DNA from: Rhizopus sp. PT2906
Taxonomy: Eukaryota > Mucoromycota > Mucoromycetes > Mucorales > Rhizopodaceae
Length of the DNA stretch: 64,000 nucleotides
Assembly (NCBI GenBank): GCA_025529335.1
Contig: JAMYHX010000145.1
Location: 1 to 64,000 of the forward strand
Direction: 5' to 3'
How positions within the stretch are numbered: position 1 is the first letter of the stretch; each line of letters begins with the position of its first letter. Of the stretch, positions 10,533 through 21,811 are shown piece by piece. The notes under the pieces are model-generated. The model searched no databases. It was not told the origin of the DNA and was given only the letters and a program-made list of their open reading frames with translations. Both the position numbers and the translations under genes were made by a program.

Positions 10533-11880
10533 TCATCGCCTTAAATTTGTCGTGTTTGTGTTTTGCTTTTTACTGATCATGGACTGTTCGCCCTAAGTTA
10601 ATATAAAAACTATCAGTTGCTATAAACACACTCTATTTGCTTACCTTCATATTCAAAAAGTCTGCTTCCAACTCTTCTTCTTCAGATGCATTAGGTGGTG
10701 CATGTATATTGTATAGCGTTTGTATCCGATCTATTTATATTAGTAATAATGTTGGTATTTGTTTGCATCATCACTCACTGGGCCGTCTTCGCTCTAATCT
10801 TGACGGTGATGCATATCTTTCCAAGTTTCTTTTTCGTAAATTTCGTTTATTTTGACTCACTCTTTTATATGCATCATGGAATAGGTCATCAATATCAACA
10901 TCCTCTTTATCTTCTTTGATCATCTTTCTTCGTTCATCAATCGCTTGTAATACCATATCATGAAGACTGTGTTTTTCACTCTAAATACAGAGTAAGAATA
11001 TGTATAAAGATTATTTATCATCATTCTTATCACCTCATATTCATCCTGAAGTATATTCATTTCGATATCATATTGATATTTTGCTAGTGATAATTCATAA
11101 TTTTTAAAGTATTCTGCATATTCAATTGTCTGTTCCCTTCTTAATTCAATATCCGCCAAACTTTCTTTAAATGCCGAATGTGTTCCTAATTTTTTTTGGT
11201 GCTGTTGGTTGATCCATCGAGATGACATAATACTTTTTTTTTTTATTTACCTTGTTGAATTGTCTTGATTTCTTCTTGAAGGGATTGAAGCCTTTCTCTA
11301 TAAAGTCTATAATAAACTGAGTGATGCCTAGAAGGGGGGTTTAACTACTGGGAATACCATACTCGTCACATTGTTCCCAAAATTCGTTATCCATCCAAAG
11401 CATCAAATCATTAAACTCTCGTATCCGACGCAGCATCTTGCTTTCACTTATTTCGATAGGTTCTACATGTATAATAAATAAATGTATATTCAGAACTGAG
11501 TTTCTTGATGACTTTATACCTTGCCAATAGGTTTCATAATTCGAATGATCGCTTATAATTGGCTTATGATCATCCTGTATGGGTGGTTGAAACGAAGAGG
11601 ATGGTTGTGGAGGGGGTTGAATAGACACTGCGGAGGGAGGAGGGGGTGGAGGCAAAGGTTGCCACGGTCTATAGGAAGGAGGCCGATGCCAAGTACTATG
11701 ATGTAAGATAGGAGGAGGCAAAGGTTGAAGTGGTCTATAAAATTGATCTTCATAAGCAGCTTGTTGTTGGGAAGGCAGATGATACATATAAGGTGGCCTC
11801 GCGTAATAAGGATTGTTATTACTAGGAGGTTGTGAATCTGCACCAGCCTGTGCAACAATAAAACCAAACTGAGGCAACAT
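10533..11880 (-). CDS. SDS3: Sds3/BRMS1-family subunit of the Rpd3L histone deacetylase complex
   Basis: I join seven exons (11880-11520, 11462-11363, 11327-11251, 11185-11034, 10980-10779, 10730-10645, 10592-10533) into 345 residues. The N-terminal 115 residues are Pro/Gln/Tyr-rich. Then come EFNDLMLWMDNEFWEQCDE and the Sds3-like coiled coil: YYRLYRERLQSLQEEIKTIQ, the family signature GTHSAF (usual GTHPEF), a long helical stretch, and the LERRRPN motif. In yeast and animals Sds3 helps dimerise and stabilise the Rpd3/Sin3 deacetylase complex in the nucleus. The second intron is only 35 nt; without it the model would split into two genes ending at 11341 and starting at 11228. All phases agree with the joined model. 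Confidence 0.8.
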
Positions 11881-12016
11881 ATCAAAGTTTATTTAAAAGA
11901 GAGAAAAGAGAGAGAGAGAGAGAAGGAAGGAAGGGAGAAAAAAATCTTTATTTTTCCTAATGATTTTTTATTTTGCGCTTTTTTTGGGGGGTGCATAGTG
12001 ATCACTTTTTTTTTTG

Positions 12017-12752
12017 TTACTTTTCATCAGCAACTGCATAGACGTGTTTTCCTCTTTGTTGATAACTGGTCATACCTTTACCACTGTTGACTACACCGAC
12101 TGTATATAAAGTATTAATAAGATAAATAGACAATATTAAATGAGTTACCTTTTCCATCAGGTGTATCAGGTGATTTAAATATACTCTTCTTATTGATTGC
12201 TGAATGTTTCTTTTTACTACCCACAGTCGCAAAGTTCAACCAAGCATTCTTTTTACTTTCAATTTCGGATGCTTCTTTCTTTTTACTGACCTTTGGCTTT
12301 GGGTCCTGCACTTTTTTCTTTTTATCTTCCTTTATGTCTTCAAAGATACCCACTCGTTTTTTAGTTATTATAGGTTTAATATCCTCTGAGTTAACAAACT
12401 CTGTTTCTTTATATCCTTTAAATCTAACCGAAAACACTTGATCAGCACCTCCAATAGCAGTAATAGTCGCTTTATAAAATTGTCCATCACCTGCCCATCG
12501 AGCCATCACTTCTTGTCCAATCGAGAACTCATGGGTCTTTAATGCTGTTGTAGGGGGTGTTGTAGGTGTTGTAGGTGTCTTTTGTTTTGGATGTTCAGGC
12601 GTCTTTTGTAACTGTGCTTCAAATAGACTTATAAGTTCTTTCAAGTCATGTTGAAGCTTTTGTAATTCTTCATTGTTTGGATCTGAAGCAAGTGCAAGTT
12701 CAACCTGTTCTAATTGAAATTTATAAGATTCTATTTCTTCTGTTGAACTCAT
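12017..12752 (-). CDS. SMNDC1: SMNDC1/SPF30-like Tudor-domain splicing factor
   Basis: Two exons (12752-12149, 12099-12017) encode 228 residues, close to human SPF30 (238). The N-terminal helix region is followed by a Tudor domain at about residues 75-120 (IGQEVMARWAGDGQFYKATI and VFSVRFKGYKETEFV). The C-terminal part is Lys-rich, with NAWLNFATVGSKKK and SIFKSPDTPDGKVGVVNSGK, both typical of this family. SPF30 binds symmetric dimethyl-arginine on Sm proteins and promotes tri-snRNP recruitment in the spliceosome. It is one of two spliceosome genes here, with BRR2 at the right edge. Confidence 0.9.
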
Positions 12753-12894
12753 CTTTACAACAAAATTATGTGTAATTTATACAAAAGAAAAAAAGAAAAG
12801 AAGAAAAAAAAAAGCAAATTTTTAATTCAAATCTATTCGTTCATAATAAAAGAAAAAATGGAATCCCGATATGCAAAGAGCTAAACTATCCGTT

Positions 12895-13630
12895 TTAGGG
12901 CGATATCATCACCTTCTTTACATTGTATTGAATAACTTGAACCTCATTCAAATTCTTTGCAAGGCTGATACCTGAATTAGTCACATAAACTCTTGTTTTT
13001 AAACAATGTTGATCTGTACCCGGGCTGGCATCACTCCATATGCTGTCAACCATAAAGTTTGATGTGGCTAACGATATATGAGTTCATGATGATAACAAGA
13101 GAATATTTACTTCAATTATCAGCAAAGACACGGGTTCTTTTAAAATACACAGAATCAATGCAGTTAAAAAGAGAGGGCATGCTGAAAGCCAGAGCCTTGA
13201 GATTTTAAATAAACTTGAGGAGCATTAATGCAAAGCAGCCTTAACGAGCCCTTGTTTCAAATATTGCAGTAACAGTGCTATGTGCCATTATACTCTAGTT
13301 TATAATGGTCAAGATAACAGAATCAGTGATGATTCCAACCTTGCAGCTAATATTGTCACCAGAGGCATATTCTGTAGTCTTCAGGACGGGATTAGATCAA
13401 ATTCTTCAATGTATGCTTGGGGAGCAATTAAGATTGTATATGATTTAGCGTTGCTGATATAATCAAATTGAAAAATCTTATAGATGCTGCCGGTGCCAAT
13501 ACAGACCAATGACACGTACAAGGTTAATATAAGGCATCTTAAACACTATAAGATGCTTTTTAGTCCGAATATACAGTTTTATATAGACATCCTACATTAC
13601 TGACAGTTTCAACAGCAGTTACGCGCTTGG
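12895..13630 (-). pseudogene. decayed multi-exon gene, minus strand
   Basis: Several stretches read like exons but are broken by stops. From upstream to downstream these are: a piece near 13630-13560 (KPKRVTAVETVSNVGCLYKT), one near 13385-13300 (LKTTEYASGDNISCKVGIIT), one near 13200-13115 (PSLFNCIDSVYFKRTRVFAD, immediately followed by an in-frame TGA) and a last one from about 13065 to 12895 (MVDSIWSDASPGTDQHCLKT) ending in a normal TAA. The last is preceded by a plausible acceptor. I do not recognise the family. The order and shared strand suggest one gene, but this is inference. Confidence 0.45.
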
Positions 13631-13643
13631 GCTTATTTCTTTT

Positions 13644-14116
13644 ATGGCAGAAGAATCTTCTTCTAAATTTACCTTAGATATTACACGAAAACCAGCAAAT
13701 ATTGATCGTCGTTTTTTATATACCATTGTTGTTAAGCATTCACTTACTGGCACAGGTTGTTGCTTTTTGCTTTACGAAGGTTCATTCTGCAAGATATATT
13801 GCTGAATTTTACCTTTGTGAAAATATCAAGGCAATGTACATGTTCAGGAAATAAAAATTGATGTCTCCAGCGTCGAACTTTATGCTATTCAAACCATTTA
13901 TTCAAAAGTTCAAATATAATACCACCATGGCGCATCAGTTGTAACGCAAAAAACCATCCAATAATATTTATGAAAAGTGCTGACTTTGAAAATGCAAGTA
14001 TGCTATTGAATAGATTTAACAATTCAAGTTTCGATGCACCAAAGCGATGGTGTCTCTTTTATTCCACCCTTCACATTAACCCTACCTTCTGGTGCATATA
14101 ATCGTGAACATACTTA
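13644..14116 (+). pseudogene. decayed gene, possibly VPS26C/arrestin-like fragment
   Basis: An ATG at 13644 opens MAEESSSKFTLDITRKPANI..., which continues to ...VVKHSLTGT. A GT-AG intron (after 13757, acceptor near 13833) would join it in frame to GNVHVQEIKIDVSSVELYAI before a TAA. Further on, an out-of-frame piece (SDGVSFIPPFTLTLP) follows. The beta-strand pattern SVEL...and DG...PPFTLTLP is reminiscent of the C-terminal half of VPS26C/DSCR3 or arrestin-fold proteins. This match is weak and made by eye. The fragment is broken and lacks an N-terminal half, so it is scored as a relic. Confidence 0.35.
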
Positions 14117-14523
14117 ACTATAATCGAGCCATAGAGTAAAAACATTACAGCACTTTGTCCTTTTCCTGTTATCAAGATATACTCAAAGAAGGTATTCATG
14201 GCAAAAATGATTGATCTGTATATGCAAGAATAAATGTTGTCAACCTCATAAAATTATATTAAATATGACATGTTATCGACTACTACAAGTTACAGATGTC
14301 ATGAATCAGTGATGTAGGTTTATATATGAAAAGTACGTTGATTATATTACGTCAAAGGGTGTATAATCTTATTTGATATAAAAGTAGAAATACGACGCAT
14401 GTCGCTGATTGGATAGTACAGGAACTTGTATAGAAACATGACCTTTGTTTAAGAGGCATGTCTGTTTTACTCAGCTTTATGTTTTGAAATAAAGCAGTCA
14501 AGTCGATGCCTTGCGAGTTAGTT

Positions 14524-14590
14524 TCTTTATTAAAAAGGAGCTGAATATTATTAAAATAAGGCGCGTGTGTTTTATATGGGAATCTATGAC
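14524..14590 (-). repeat. diverged repeat shared with 36761-36830
   Basis: The segment beginning TCTTTATTAAAAAGGAGCTG matches TCTTTATTAAGAAGAGCTGA at 36761 and continues through AATATTATTAAA and GAATCTATG in the same order and orientation. On the minus strand both read as HRF...NIQLL-NKE-NS-type peptide with frame breaks. It lies at the edge of a minus-strand frame at 14352-14606. It is probably a fragment of a dispersed repeat-family gene. Confidence 0.65.
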
Positions 14591-14606
14591 TGATGGTCGA
14601 AATCAA

Positions 14607-16106
14607 TAAGCAAAAAGAGCAACAGTTGTTTCCTTGTAATAAAAGCTAGATATTCATTGGATTCTAAAGTAGTCAATTCGCAAAAGATCAATTTTCATTT
14701 ATCCAATTTATCTACTTGCTCATTTCAAGCTAAAGCTTGGTGCAGCTTAGGCTTTTCAAACATCCTTTTCAGTTGTCATCTAATGAGCTATCCAATAGGA
14801 ATTTATTGACTGAATAGTCAACTGTCAGCACTTGAAACATTCTCTCGTCTCTTCCCACAGTCCTTACTTTTCCTTCTCTCTCTGTGAGAATACTGTGTGC
14901 TTGCTCTGTTCCTCCTTTAGAGGCATGGACACTCTCTCCGTTCTCACGTTATAAATAGCTCTAAATAAACGGATTTTGTTTAATATTCGGTAAAACAAAC
15001 CTCAATATAAGGTTCTATATGTTTAAACAGTTAAAAGGACGCACATTTCATCATTACACAAACAGCTTTATTTTCTCACTAAAGTCATTTTTGCTCAGCA
15101 GCTCCATCTTTGCTTCTTTTAAAGAAGTACGATGGGTAGCTTTCTCTCTTTCTCTCTCTCTTTTTCTCGCAATTGGACACTGCTTGTGAATAGCAAGAAG
15201 CTGCGTAGTCACCGAGAACACTTCTAAACGATTGAAACCAGCCTTTGAAATTCAGTATTTGTAATAAATTCCATTTGAAAATATTGTTTTAATAAAGACC
15301 CACTTCTGTTTCTATCATGAAGATACATGATTTATGTTATTGTGAATTTAAAAGTAAAAGACTGTATGACGGGAACATTGCTTCATTCAAGAGAAATGGA
15401 AAATGATATCATGTATTACATACTATATACATATTTTAATAGAAAGCTCACATGCATGTATACAGATATAATCAAGCAGAGATCAGTTCCACAATATGTA
15501 CACAGCTATATCCTCATCTCTTCCTTTCACTGATTGCCCCCTTTGATCTCTATTCTTTCTTTGTACATTAGAATAAACGACTTACGTGATTATGAAAAAA
15601 AATGATCTCTTTATTATCTATTTCTTTTAATAAACAGCCATCAACTTACCCAAACTCACTGTGTACATATTTTGCAACACATACAACAGAGTAACTATAG
15701 AAATATGAAAAAATAAGAATACAACATACTATATTAGGAAACCAAAAGGACAAATCACGTATCGCGTGAATCATATCTCTATGACAACCAATGAATTGTC
15801 TCTGATTAAGTTTGCAGTTTTAGATGCTCTTGAGTACAAACAGAGTTCAGGGCATTACAAAATTTCCGAGAAATAGGATATGAATAACTTACATATAAAC
15901 ATCTGACAGGCGATTTTGTCACTTTGTATTGTAACAACGTAAAAAAAGGAAAGGTATGAGCTCGGAGTGGCAATTTCTGATGATAAAGACAAAAAGAAAA
16001 ACTTTTTTAACGTATGATTGGTAGAAGACAAACTAGCGTATAAATGACAGACGGTGGGCTTTTCTTTCTTTTTTTTTTTCAATTTTTTAATTAATTGTAG
16101 TACGCA
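14607..16106. other. AT-rich intergenic region
   Basis: 1.5 kb without a supported gene. It contains CT-rich patches (about 14850-14885 and 15136-15170). The last about 30 bp are T-rich and precede the permease ATG. Short plus-strand frames here lack recognisable domains. Confidence 0.5.
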
Positions 16107-18304
16107 ATGGATATACGGCATGATCATAAAATAGATCAAGCGGAACGAGGAAACGTGGAGAATGATAATCCTATGAGAGTGTTCAATAATGAAAAAGTAG
16201 AAGCTTATGATCGAACCGACTTCTCAATTGAAGATATACCCGATGGAACAATACAACACACTACAGGTGCTCAACCAAGAAGAGGATTGAATGCTCGTCA
16301 TATTCAAATGATCTCACTTGGTGGATGTATTGGGTACAATAAGCTTGATTTATCATTTTACACAATGTCTCATCTCTTCATACAGTACGGGTTTATTCCT
16401 TAACTCTGGGCAAAATATCGCTATGGTGACTATTTTTCTAAAAATTCTCTATCTCACTTACTTATTCCGATCTGTTGTTGCTATCATAGGCTGGCCCTGC
16501 AGGTGCATTGATTGCCTACTGTGTTGGTAAATATCAAGATAGTTATATGTAAATATCATACTAATGTACACTTCTTTATACAGTGGGAATAATGGTATAA
16601 TTATAAATTGACTATCGTGAGAAAAATCATAAACTTTGTTATTATATAGGTTTACTGCCTGATGACCTGTTTGGGTGAAATGGCTACTTATATGCCAGGT
16701 AACACAGGATTGTACCAATGAAGATATATCACTAACCTGCGTAACTTTGAATGTCAGTCTCTGGATCATTTAACCACTATGCAGCAAGATTTGTTGATCC
16801 TGCTCTTGGTTTTGCTTTAGGTTGGAACTATTGGTAAGTAACTATTATTTGATAGTTGACTTCTTACTGATGTATGATTTTATTAGGCTTTCGGTAAACA
16901 TTTTAGATAATTAATCTCACGGTGTGATCTCTAACCTTATCTCTCTCTTTTTTTTTCCACCCTTTCCTTTTTTTTCTCACAGTGGGTAAGTTATCCTGAC
17001 AACGTTTTTTCTTTCTCAGCTAACATTTCTATAGGCTGTTACCATTGCTGCAGAAATCTCTGCTGCTGCTACGATCATCAACTGGTGGAAACCTGTCCTT
17101 CCTGATCCCGCCTGGTCGACTATCTTTGTTCTGCTCATTCTGTTCATCAACTTGGTTGGTGTTCGATTATATGGTGAACTCGAATACTGGTTTGCTATTC
17201 TCAAGATCCTCATTGTAATTGTCTTTATTATCATTGGCATATGCGTAACCACGGGAGGATTAGGAGGTCACGTCATTGGTTTTCAATACTGGAAGGATCC
17301 TGGCTCATTCACGGGCGGAGGACTTGGTACACTCAACGTCTTGCTCTCGGCCGGTTTCTCCTTTATGGGTACAGAGATTGTTGGTATTACAGCTGGTGAA
17401 GCCAAGAACCCTACCAAGACGGTGCCTCGCGCCATTAAAAACACATTCTGGCGTATTGTCTTCTTTTATATCATTACCATCTTCTTGTTAGGCATGTGTA
17501 TCCCTTACACAAACCCTGATTTGGCCAATGCCGATGGTGACCCAGGAACCGCCTCTTTTACTATTGTCTTTACTTTGGCCGGTATCGAAGTAGGCGCACA
17601 CATCATTAACGTTGTCATCTTGATCAGTGTGTTGAGTGCTGCTAACTCATCACTTTATACCTGTTCTCGTACCTTGCTTGGTCTCGCCAAGGATGGCTTA
17701 GCACCCAAATGGTTAGGTCGAATGAATCGTTGGGGCTCTCCTTACATCGCCGTACTCATTTCTTCCATCGTTGGTTTCCTTTGTGTATTTGCCTCGATCT
17801 ACAGTGCCTCTGTAGCATTCGTCTGGTTCTTGAGTATCACTGCTGTCAGTGGTTTCATCAGTTGGTGGGGTATCGCTGTGGTTCACATTCGATTCAGACG
17901 TGCATTCAAAGCTCAAGGAAGAGAGTTATCTGATTTGCCTTATCGAGCATTTGCTTATCCATGGTCTGCCATCGTTGCTATCGTCTTGACCACTTTTATT
18001 ATCCTTGGACAAGGTAAAAAGAAAATATCACAAAAAAACATGGATGTTTATAATCTTTTGCATCATAGGTTATTCCTCATTCACTCCTCAATTTGATGCT
18101 GTTAAATTTGTCACTAGTTATATCGGTCTTGTCCCTGTCACTCTCTGGTATCTTGGTTATAAGATCATCAAGCGAAGCAAGGTTGTGCCTTTAGTAGATG
18201 TTGACTTTGAAACCGGACGTGTCACTCGTCTGGATGTAGAAAAGGACAAGGAAGAAGATGAAGTATTGCCTTGGTATAGAAAAGCATTGGCTTGGGTTGT
18301 ATAA
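16107..18304 (+). CDS. amino acid permease (AAP/APC family) with microexons
   Basis: Ten exons encode 554 residues: 16107-16333, 16386-16425, 16490-16526, 16584-16594 (11 nt), 16650-16698, 16758-16833, 16887-16893 (7 nt), 16983-16985 (3 nt), 17035-18013 and 18069-18304. Each junction restores a conserved permease segment: GGCIGTGLFLNSG, AGPAGALIAYCV, MVYCLMTCLGEMATYMPVSG, GWNYWLSWAVTIAAEISAA. About twelve membrane segments follow, with FGTEIVGITAGEA-type sequence (FMGTEIVGITAGEAKNPTKT). This is the fungal plasma-membrane proton/amino acid symporter family; substrate range is unknown. The cytosolic N-terminus is hydrophilic. The three microexons are predicted from frame and family alignment and need transcript support. 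The gene converges on UBE2W, 154 bp away. Confidence 0.9.
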
Positions 18305-18458
18305 TTTGTATGTAATTTTTTATTTATAAGTCCATTTATACACAATCTCTAAATAAACTTTAATCCATTAAACACTATCATCGCTTTATGATATAAATAT
18401 GTCAGTAAATTTTTTTAATATGATGATATATCCCTTACTACATAAAAAAAGAACATGT

Positions 18459-18585
18459 TCAGTAATCCTGATACAAAAAGCTACCTACGCTTACCTGGAA
18501 CGCCCAAGCTGTCTTCTTCGGTGACACGCTTGCATTTTTTACATACAAGTCATTATCAGGTGGAAGCTCCTGTTTGGAGTTATTA

Positions 18586-18623
<38 letters not shown>

Positions 18624-19355
18624 GTTCTTTCTGTGTATCCAATTTACCTTCTTTGTACAGCTTGACATCATGGAGATGATTGACAAGCAAACATGTGCCA
18701 CTGTTTGTACCGGTGACCAATCTTTATATAATATATTTAAACAAATGTGTCCATTGCTATAAATCTAAAGCACGTATATATTCAGTCTCATCTGTAGTAG
18801 TGTTCATATTCAATATACGTCTATTTACACTAGACGTAATTCAATTAGGTCAATTGAGCATACTTTAGGAAATAAAATTGAACCACTTACTGTGGATGAA
18901 TGGGCACATATGGCCTGATAAAGACAACTTCAGGTGCCTCTAGCGGATACTGAGGTGTAAATCGAAACTAAGACTATGATTATCATCGGGTGATGTTCTG
19001 ACTACACAACTTGACACTTACTTCAAGTTTGAATTTTTCTCCCTATGTGATATATGCGTATTATATTCACTGGTTTATAATGGTAAATCCATACCTCATA
19101 TACAGATCCTCGTGCTCCTGTCAGGCAGAGCGTCCATCTAGCATATATTCAAGATAAACTCATATATACACACACAGTCATGTTTTGTTTTACTTTAAAA
19201 AGTTGCTTGCTTCTTCTACTTCAACACCTTCTGGTGGATTCTTTTGTAAATCTAATCCAGTTCAGTTTGCTTCTTTCTCTTTTCTCGATTCTTTTTATAA
19301 GCTGTATTGTACCTCGAAGTTCTTTGGTAAGACGTTTACTATAAAGTGAAGTCAT
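18459..19355 (-). CDS. UBE2W: UBE2W-type ubiquitin-conjugating enzyme (E2)
   Basis: Seven exons (19355-19313, 19251-19194, 19137-19095, 19042-19022, 18967-18891/18890, 18764-18648, 18569-18459), about 156 residues. Landmarks: MTSLYSKRLTKELRDLQKNP, GSVYEGEKFKLEFRFTPQYP, PYVPIHP, the catalytic Cys in IYSNGHICLNIL, and CLSIISMMSSCTKK with PPDNDLYVKN, which closely follows human UBE2W. UBE2W attaches ubiquitin to protein N-termini. One junction is odd: the donor after HP-CA (GTAAG at 18890) and the acceptor AG before ATTTATAGC leave the frame off by one base. Keeping the G gives HPQIYSNGH in frame but needs a non-GT-AG boundary. The gene may be mutated here or use a rare junction. The last intron carries a (TC)n repeat. 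Confidence 0.8.
18591..18619. repeat. (TC)n microsatellite in the last UBE2W intron
   Basis: About 14 TC units, read as GA on the gene's strand, lie within the intron between 18647 and 18570. They separate the exon ending SSCTKK from the last exon. Confidence 0.9.
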
Positions 19356-19578
19356 TGGGAAAAAGTAAGAAAAAAAATAAAAGAGAAAGAAAAAGAAAAA
19401 TGTTTGAGTAAATTCTGGCGGCATAAACGGAGATTTAATGCTTTGTGTCAAGCTTTCATGTCTCTCTCGCTCCGTACAATCGAGAGAGAAACTTAAATAA
19501 ACTAAAATGATAAAAAGTTTTGTTGGGCAACATTATAGGTAAAGGGTAGTGGTGGCGTTCGTAAAATTAGTCTAACCT

Positions 19579-20130
19579 TTGGTGCATGTAGTGCTTCCCT
19601 TCAGTCCTCATAATAATGTGGTCTATAATCTCAAACACTTTACCACAGAAGATATATTTCGTGTTGTATCTCTTTATGCCGACCATTTTGATGACAAGAA
19701 TCTCAAAAGCTTCACAACTTGGTGTAGCCGAAAAAAAAAAACTACACTTTTTCAAAGCACGTTATGAAACAAGCGTTCTTTGGTAATGTTTAGCTACCAG
19801 CTTCACAAGAGTAACTTTTAAATTTAATTCTTTTTTCTTTATAGGTAAAGCTGTTCTAGCAATAATAGATCACTCTCCATACTACAAAGCATTTTTGAAG
19901 AGTCTTGAAGAAGAAGGCTATGAATTAACAGGCTACAAAGAAAATCGAAAGAAGAAGAAAAAGATGATGTGCAAGTCTGATTATTAAAAGTTATGGCTAA
20001 CAGGCTTAAAGAAGGATGTGTCTAATCAAAACTGTTTATGCTTCCCCCTTCTCTGACAGCATGGATGAAATTGTCTCGAGAGATTTATGCGAGAAAAGCA
20101 AATTCCTTAAAAAAGGTATATAATAACAGT
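19579..20130 (+). pseudogene. decayed coding fragment of unknown family
   Basis: Two protein-like stretches lie on the plus strand. One near 19590-19765 reads SPHNNVVYNLKHFTTEDIFR and is followed by frame breaks around an A9 run. The other, after a T-rich acceptor-like AG at about 19843, reads AIIDHSPYYKAFLKSLEEEG up to a TAA at about 19985. A third piece (near 20030-20110) reads VYASPFSDSMDEIVSRDLCE. I cannot assign a family. The broken frames and lack of a start argue for a relic, perhaps from mobile DNA. Confidence 0.4.
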
Positions 20131-20325
20131 AATAGCTTAAACACGTTATGCTGTAGTGTACATATAAAGGTATGTATATGGTCTATTTGATCTGTGATGC
20201 TCTCTCTCTCTCTCTTTTCTTTCTTTATTGGATGATCACATTTCGTATTTTATTATTGTAAAAAAATAAATGACAGCTTAAACGGCAAGGGTGCCCTTTT
20301 TTCCCCCTTCTTCAATTTTGGCAAC

Positions 20326-21752
20326 ATGTTTATTAGATCAGTGAGACGCCATATACGACCTATCTTGTGTTCAATTCAGCCTAAGAGAAGTATTTACAAC
20401 ACACCTGTTCGATTGAATCAACAAGGCAAGCCCTGTTCTTTCTTTTTTGTCCTCTTTCTAACATTGATTTAGTGACTGAGGCAGTGAATGATCATCGAAC
20501 CATTGGCAAATCTCAATCCTTATTCATGATTCACCCTGTCAGTCCGGGATCTATCTTTATGTTACCTCATGGTACTCGCATCGTTCACAAACTACAGGAC
20601 TTTTTACGTTCAGAATATGCAAGATACGGATACGAAGAAGTCATGACACCACTCATTTATAAGAAGGATCTTTGGGAGACAAGCGGGCATTGGCAAAATT
20701 ACAAGGATGACATGTATATGGTCAGCGGTACAGGGGACGACGAAGGATTATTTGGTTTGAAGCCAATGAACTGTCCTGGACACTGTTTGATTTTTGATAG
20801 CACCCCCAAGTCATATCGCGATCTACCTATCCGACTGGCTGACTTTAGTCCACTTCACAGGTACAAGGCAAATAACAACGATTTGCATATTAAATGAAAA
20901 TATAGAAACGAAGCCTCAGGCGCATTATCTGGATTAACTCGTGTACGTCGATTCCATCAAGACGACGCTCATATCTTTTGTACCAAACAACAGATTACAC
21001 CCGAAATTACCTCTTGTCTGTCCTTTGTTGACCGTGTCTACAAGGCATTCCAGTTCCCACACTACGACCTCACCCTCTCAACAAGACCTGACGAGAATTA
21101 TATTGGCAGCCTCGAAGAATGGGATCAAGCTGAAGATGCTCTCAAACAAGCATTGAACGCTACCGGACGTCCATGGACGATCAAGGAGGGAGATGGTGCC
21201 TTTTACGGACCAAAGATTGACATCATGGTCAAGGACTCGAGTGGCAAATCACATCAAACGGCTACCATTCAGCTCGATTTCCAACTGCCTCAGCGGTTCC
21301 AGCTCAGCTATGTCGACGAACAAGATCACGCTCAACGACCAGTTATTGTTCATCGCGCTATCCTGGGTTCGATTGAACGTATGTTGGCCATCCTGATTGA
21401 ACATACCAAGGGTAAATGGCCATTCTGGTTAAGCCCTCGTCAAGGCATTGTCATCCCCGTTTCAACTCAGTTTGCTGATTATGCTCAGCAGGTTGCTCGC
21501 TCCCTTTCTCTAGGAAAAGATCATACAGAACCTCAGTACTACGTGGATACAGATAATTCGCCTCGTGATCGCTTGAATAAGATGATTCGACAGGCTCAGT
21601 TACAGCAGTATAACTTTATCTTTGTCGTTGGTCAAAAGGAAATGGATCAAGGTACGGTCAATGTAAGAACAAGAAAAGGTGATGTATTGGGAACTATGAG
21701 TATAGAAGACATTCGAGCCATGTTTGGACGTATGACGGCTAACTTAGAATAA
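20326..21752 (+). CDS. MST1: mitochondrial threonyl-tRNA synthetase
   Basis: Three exons (20326-20425, 20473-20860, 20906-21752) encode 444 residues. The N-terminus MFIRSVRRHIRPILCSIQPK is a mitochondrial presequence. No TGS or editing domain precedes the catalytic core, as in yeast Mst1. Class II motifs are visible: RRFHQDDAHIFC, MNCPGHCLIF with the zinc-binding Cys, and the motif 3 region HRAILGSIERMLAILIEH, followed by an anticodon-binding domain (PRQGIVIPVSTQFADYAQQV). It charges mitochondrial tRNA-Thr. The first intron uses a GC donor (AAG|GCAAGC ... TTTAG), the commonest non-GT class. The stop is 59 bp from the NAR1 stop (convergent). Confidence 0.94.
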
Positions 21753-21811
21753 TAATAATAATAATATAATGTACATAACCTTTATTTACATATACATGTA
21801 TAAATATAATA

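Noticed and set aside
15327..15533. 68-codon plus-strand frame
   Set aside because: No domain and AT-rich codon use; chance frame.
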